Position numbers and translations under genes: made by a program
Source of the DNA: Staphylococcus equorum
GTDB taxonomy: Bacteria; Bacillota; Bacilli; Staphylococcales; Staphylococcaceae
Reading direction: 5' to 3'
Assembly (NCBI RefSeq): GCF_001747895.1
Contig: NZ_LNNB01000009.1
Coordinates: 744,001 to 808,000 of the forward strand
DNA length: 64,000 bases
In this document: positions 60,624 to 64,000 of the stretch, piece after piece
How positions within the stretch are numbered: the stretch's first letter is position 1
Layout of the letters: each line of letters begins with the position of its first letter
Notes under the pieces: generated by a model
Told to the model about the DNA's origin: nothing
Databases searched by the model: none
The model's input: only the letters and a program-made list of their open reading frames with translations

Positions 60624-61862
60624 TTATTTAAGTGCTTTATCACTAATGTCCTTTCGATAAAACAATGCATTGCTTTTGATTTTATCGACCGCTTCATATG
60701 CTTTAGCTTTAGCACTTGCAATATCTTTGCCTTCACCTAAGGCCAGAATAACACGCCCACCAGATGTCACATATATATCTTGTTCTTTTTTTAATCCACT
60801 CACAAAGTATTGACCATCTAAATCGAAACCTGAAACAGTTTTACCCTTTTCATATTTTGCTGGATAACCTTTAGATGCAAGCATAACGCCTACTACAGAA
60901 TCGGCTTTCCATTGAAAAAGAATTGGTTTTTTAGCTTCTAAATCTAAAATATGCTGCATTAAATCACTTTCCATACGTGTTAAAAGTACTTGAGCTTCAG
61001 GATCACCAAAACGGGCATTAAACTCAATTACTTTTGGTCCTTCATCAGTAATAATTGCTCCAATGTATAGTACACCAAAAAATGAATAGCCTTCACTAAC
61101 CAATGCTTTGGCAATAGGCTGTGCAATTTCTTCATTTGTTTGTTTGATAATAGCATCCTCAATGTGAGGCACTGGACAATACGCACCCATACCTCCGGTG
61201 TTCGGACCTAAGTCACCATCAAATGCCCGTTTATGGTCTTGCGCTATACAGTTAAATGGCACAGCATAGTCATTATTTACGAAAGTCATTAACGAGAATT
61301 CTTCACCCTCAAGAAATTGTTCAAAAACAACAATGCCTTCTTCTTCCGGGTAAAGTTCTTCTACACCTGATAATGCTTCCTCATAGCTTTCCGCAATGAT
61401 AACCCCTTTACCTGCTGCTAATCCATCTTTTTTCAATACAACTGGATACTCACATGATTGAATATAAGCTAATGCATCTTGCTTATTTGTAATTTCTGTA
61501 TATTCAGCAGTTGGAATACCATATTTTTTCATTAATTCTTTAGCAAATAATTTTGAACCTTCGATTTGTGCAGCTGCTCGATTAGGTCCAAATACTTTTA
61601 TTTGTGCAGTTTCTAATTTGTCAGCTAATCCATCTGTTAAAGGTTGCTCAGGGCCAATGATTGCCCATGTAATATCATGTTGTTGTGCAAATGCTACAAT
61701 TTGTTCATGTTCTGTTTCTGCTATTTCACTATGTACCTGTGCAACATTCGACATTGCGTCATTACCTGGGATTGCAAATATTTCATTAACAAGTGGTGAT
61801 TGCTTCAATTTGTGCGCTATAACGTGCTCTCTGCCACCTGCACCAATTACGAGTACTTTCAT
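60624..61862 (-). CDS. purD: Phosphoribosylamine-glycine ligase (GAR synthetase)
   Basis: Joins glycine to phosphoribosylamine with ATP in purine synthesis. The 412-residue ATP-grasp enzyme starts [19 protein letters not shown] and has '[16 protein letters not shown]' (ATP loop), '[12 protein letters not shown]' and '[15 protein letters not shown]' (metal-binding Glu/Asn). ATG 61862 follows GGAGG at 11 bases; it begins 23 bases after the purH stop. It is the last gene of the pur operon, followed by a perfect terminator. Confidence 0.96.
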   Translation of the reverse strand: MKVLVIGAGGREHVIAHKLKQSPLVNEIFAIPGNDAMSNVAQVHSEIAETEHEQIVAFAQQHDITWAIIGPEQPLTDGLADKLETAQIKVFGPNRAAAQIEGSKLFAKELMKKYGIPTAEYTEITNKQDALAYIQSCEYPVVLKKDGLAAGKGVIIAESYEEALSGVEELYPEEEGIVVFEQFLEGEEFSLMTFVNNDYAVPFNCIAQDHKRAFDGDLGPNTGGMGAYCPVPHIEDAIIKQTNEEIAQPIAKALVSEGYSFFGVLYIGAIITDEGPKVIEFNARFGDPEAQVLLTRMESDLMQHILDLEAKKPILFQWKADSVVGVMLASKGYPAKYEKGKTVSGFDLDGQYFVSGLKKEQDIYVTSGGRVILALGEGKDIASAKAKAYEAVDKIKSNALFYRKDISDKALK

Positions 61863-61885
61863 AAAGTTTATTGCCTCCAATTCCC

Positions 61886-63364
61886 TTAATGTTTAAAGTG
61901 TCGAACGCCTGTAGTTACCATTGCAATACCATATTTATTTGCCATATCAATAGATGCTTGATCTTTAATTGAACCGCCTGGCTGAATAATCGCTTTGATA
62001 CCTGACTTAGCTGCCAATTCAACTGTATCATCCATTGGGAAGAAACCGTCTGATACCATTGCAACCTGATCATTCATTTCTATCGCACGTTCTATGGCGA
62101 TTTCTGCTGACCCAACACGGTTCATTTGTCCTGCGCCAATTCCGACTGTTTGTTTCGCATTACTGAGAATGATTGCGTTACTTTTCACAGATGCAACCAC
62201 TTTCCATCCTAATAACATTGCATCCCATTGCGCTTCGGTAGGTTCAACTTCTGTGACTACTTTCATATCGTCACGTGTTAATTTCACATTATCTTTATCT
62301 TGTATTAAATAGCCACCTGAAACAGACACGACTTCTTGTTCACTGTTATCAATCGTCATATCAATTTCTAAAAGTCGTATATTTTTCTTTTTACTTAAAA
62401 TGTCTAATGCTTCTTGTGTGAATTTTGGAGCAATAATAACTTCTAAGAATATTTCATGTAAAGTTTCTGCCAACGTGCTATCTACAGATCTATTTAAAGC
62501 GACAATTCCACCAAAAATAGATTGACTATCCGCTTCAAAGGCATATTGATAAGCATCATTAATTGATTCTCCAACACCTACACCACAAGGATTCATATGT
62601 TTTACTGCTACTGCCGCTGGTTGTTCAAATTGCTTAACAAGTGATAAAGCTGCATCTGCATCTTTAATATTGTTATAGCTTAATTGTTTACCATGTAACT
62701 GTTTGGCGCCTCCAAGTGTGTGCGCTGCAGTAGATGTACGAACAAACTGTGCTGATTGTTGTGGGTTTTCACCATAGCGTAGACTTTCTTTATTATCTTT
62801 AAAGAATTCAACAATTGCTGCATCATATTGATTTGTGTGATCAAACACTTTGATCATCAGTGACTTACGGTATGCTTCATCCAAATCGTCATTTTTCAGT
62901 TTTTCAATAACTTCATTATAATCTGCTGGATGTACGACTGTCGTGACATGTTTAAAGTTTTTAGCTGCAGCACGTAACATAGTTGGTCCACCGATATCGA
63001 TGTTTTCGATTGCATCGCTTTCTGTAACATCAGGATTCGCTACAGTTTCTTTAAATGGATATAGATTAACTACCACCATATCTATAAGATCAATATGCTG
63101 CGCTTTTAATTGTTGCAAATGCTCTGGCTTATCTCGATCAGCTAGTATACCTCCATGAACAGATGGATGTAATGTTTTAACTCTTCCATCCATAATTTCT
63201 TCAAATTGTGTTAATTCTGAAATTGATTTTACTGGAACATTTGCTTCTACTAAAGATTGCATCGTGCCACCTGTAGAATATAACTCATACCCTAATTCAT
63301 TTAAGGATTGGGCAAATGCCACAACACCACTTTTATTAGACACACTTAAAATTGCTTTTTTCAT
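61886..63364 (-). CDS. purH: Bifunctional AICAR transformylase / IMP cyclohydrolase
   Basis: Carries out the last two steps to IMP. The 492-residue protein has the MGS-like cyclohydrolase domain at 1-190 ('[15 protein letters not shown]', 'STGGTMQSL', '[15 protein letters not shown]'). The transformylase domain starts at about 200 ('[13 protein letters not shown]', '[11 protein letters not shown]', catalytic '[24 protein letters not shown]', given as parts of one segment). Length is normal. It lies between purN and purD. Confidence 0.97.
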   Translation of the reverse strand: MKKAILSVSNKSGVVAFAQSLNELGYELYSTGGTMQSLVEANVPVKSISELTQFEEIMDGRVKTLHPSVHGGILADRDKPEHLQQLKAQHIDLIDMVVVNLYPFKETVANPDVTESDAIENIDIGGPTMLRAAAKNFKHVTTVVHPADYNEVIEKLKNDDLDEAYRKSLMIKVFDHTNQYDAAIVEFFKDNKESLRYGENPQQSAQFVRTSTAAHTLGGAKQLHGKQLSYNNIKDADAALSLVKQFEQPAAVAVKHMNPCGVGVGESINDAYQYAFEADSQSIFGGIVALNRSVDSTLAETLHEIFLEVIIAPKFTQEALDILSKKKNIRLLEIDMTIDNSEQEVVSVSGGYLIQDKDNVKLTRDDMKVVTEVEPTEAQWDAMLLGWKVVASVKSNAIILSNAKQTVGIGAGQMNRVGSAEIAIERAIEMNDQVAMVSDGFFPMDDTVELAAKSGIKAIIQPGGSIKDQASIDMANKYGIAMVTTGVRHFKH

Positions 63365-63380
63365 TTTGTATTGGCACCTC

Positions 63381-63947
63381 TTATTTAATGATTTTGGATA
63401 TCACTTTCGGATATAATTCATGTTCCATCACTTTAATTCTTTCTTCTAGTTGTTCTTTCGTATCGTCCGGGTATATATCACATGTCCATTGTTCGATAAT
63501 TTCTCCTGTGTCCATCCCACTGTCCACATAATGCACTGTTGTACCTGTAATCGTATCACCGCTCTCCAGAGCTTGGCCTACTGCGTCTTTACCTTTATAT
63601 TTAGGTAACAGTGAAGGGTGTATATTAATAATACGTCTATTGTATGCTTTTAATATATTTTCACCAATCAGCTTCATATAACCTGCTAGAACAATCCATT
63701 CTACTTGTTCTGAAGTAAGCCATTCGATAATTTTACGCTCATAATCTGCTTTAGAAGGAAAATTTTTAAGTTCATTGATGTGAACATCTAAATTATATTT
63801 TCTAGCACGTTCAATACAATAAGCACTTACTTGGTCTGTGTATAAGGCAGTGACTTCTATATGAGGTAAATTACCTTCTTCGATTTGAGTCATGATGCTT
63901 TCAAAGTTACTACCTGATCCTGACGCAAAAATAGCTATTTTAGTCAC
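63381..63947 (-). CDS. purN: Phosphoribosylglycinamide formyltransferase
   Basis: Adds formyl from 10-formyl-THF to GAR. The 188-residue enzyme starts '[17 protein letters not shown]' (substrate loop) and carries the catalytic '[15 protein letters not shown]' (Asn and His) and '[17 protein letters not shown]' (catalytic Asp). The start is GTG 63947 with GGGGG 7 bases upstream, inside the tail of purM. Confidence 0.96.
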   Translation of the reverse strand: MTKIAIFASGSGSNFESIMTQIEEGNLPHIEVTALYTDQVSAYCIERARKYNLDVHINELKNFPSKADYERKIIEWLTSEQVEWIVLAGYMKLIGENILKAYNRRIINIHPSLLPKYKGKDAVGQALESGDTITGTTVHYVDSGMDTGEIIEQWTCDIYPDDTKEQLEERIKVMEHELYPKVISKIIK

Positions 63948-63949
63948 AG

Positions 63950-64000
63950 TTATACCCCCAATAATTGAATTGGTTGATCACTTTTAACGATTTCACCAAT
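63950..64000 (-). CDS. purM: Phosphoribosylaminoimidazole synthetase, C-terminal tail (partial)
   Basis: Only the last 16 codons are in the window, reading [16 protein letters not shown] then stop. This matches the end of PurM and the order purM-purN-purH-purD. The stop codon lies 2 bases before the purN GTG start, so the genes are nearly joined. The rest lies beyond the right edge. Confidence 0.85.
   Translation of the reverse strand: MGEIVKSDQPIQLLGV

Overview
The window is low-GC Firmicute DNA and is almost certainly the chromosome of a Staphylococcus species. The gene order (purine genes, ECF thiamine-type transporter, ptsHI, cydAB, ktr, rnjA-rpoY, def, pdhABCD, potABCD, typA, ylaN-ftsW, pycA, ctaA//ctaB-ctaM, ylb genes, coaD, rpmF, pheST, rnhC, zapA-cvpA) follows the staphylococcal core. 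Proteins and promoters are typically staphylococcal, and several starts are TTG or GTG with strong AGGAGG sites. I cannot fix the species from sequence alone; a coagulase-negative species is my guess.

Left part (1-13.6 kb): the end of cvpA and zapA face rnhC. Between rnhC and pheT lies a 113-bp inverted-repeat-bounded element flanked by two diverged copies of a hairpin. pheST is preceded by a T-box leader. Next come an RNA methyltransferase, an M23-fold protein without a signal peptide, rpmF with its DUF177 partner, tmcAL, coaD-rsmD and the ylb-type small genes. Middle-left (13.6-25.9 kb): a CAP-domain membrane protein, a short UvrA-like ATPase, the haem A/aa3 oxidase assembly genes ctaM, ctaB and ctaA, pycA, ftsW and ylaN.

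Middle (26-45 kb): two small ylaI-region genes, typA, DUF5325, an inositol monophosphatase, DUF1054, two DUF4064 membrane genes (one probably auxB), the polyamine transporter potABCD with a decayed regulator in front, UPF0223, the pyruvate dehydrogenase operon with a large hairpin between pdhB and pdhC, the YkyA lipoprotein and def.

Right part (45-64 kb): rpoY-rnjA behind a long leader, the K+ channel regulator, cydAB with a near-perfect Rex operator, a glutaredoxin, ptsHI, a DUF697-like protein, a PUA-type methyltransferase, probable auxA, a 44-residue charged protein with a sigma-B-like promoter, a TPP-riboswitch-controlled ykoEDC transporter, and the end of the purine operon (purD, purH, purN, tail of purM).

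Functionally the region is dominated by central carbon flux (PTS, PDH, pyruvate carboxylase), respiration (cyd, cta), translation and RNA processing, and envelope or division functions. I see no prophage, insertion sequence, CRISPR array, tRNA or rRNA gene. The window is mostly conserved core genome; the most unusual items are regulatory or non-coding (the 2.1-kb element, the pdhB-pdhC hairpin, the rpoY-rnjA leader, the sigma-B small gene) plus the regulator pseudogene at 37 kb.
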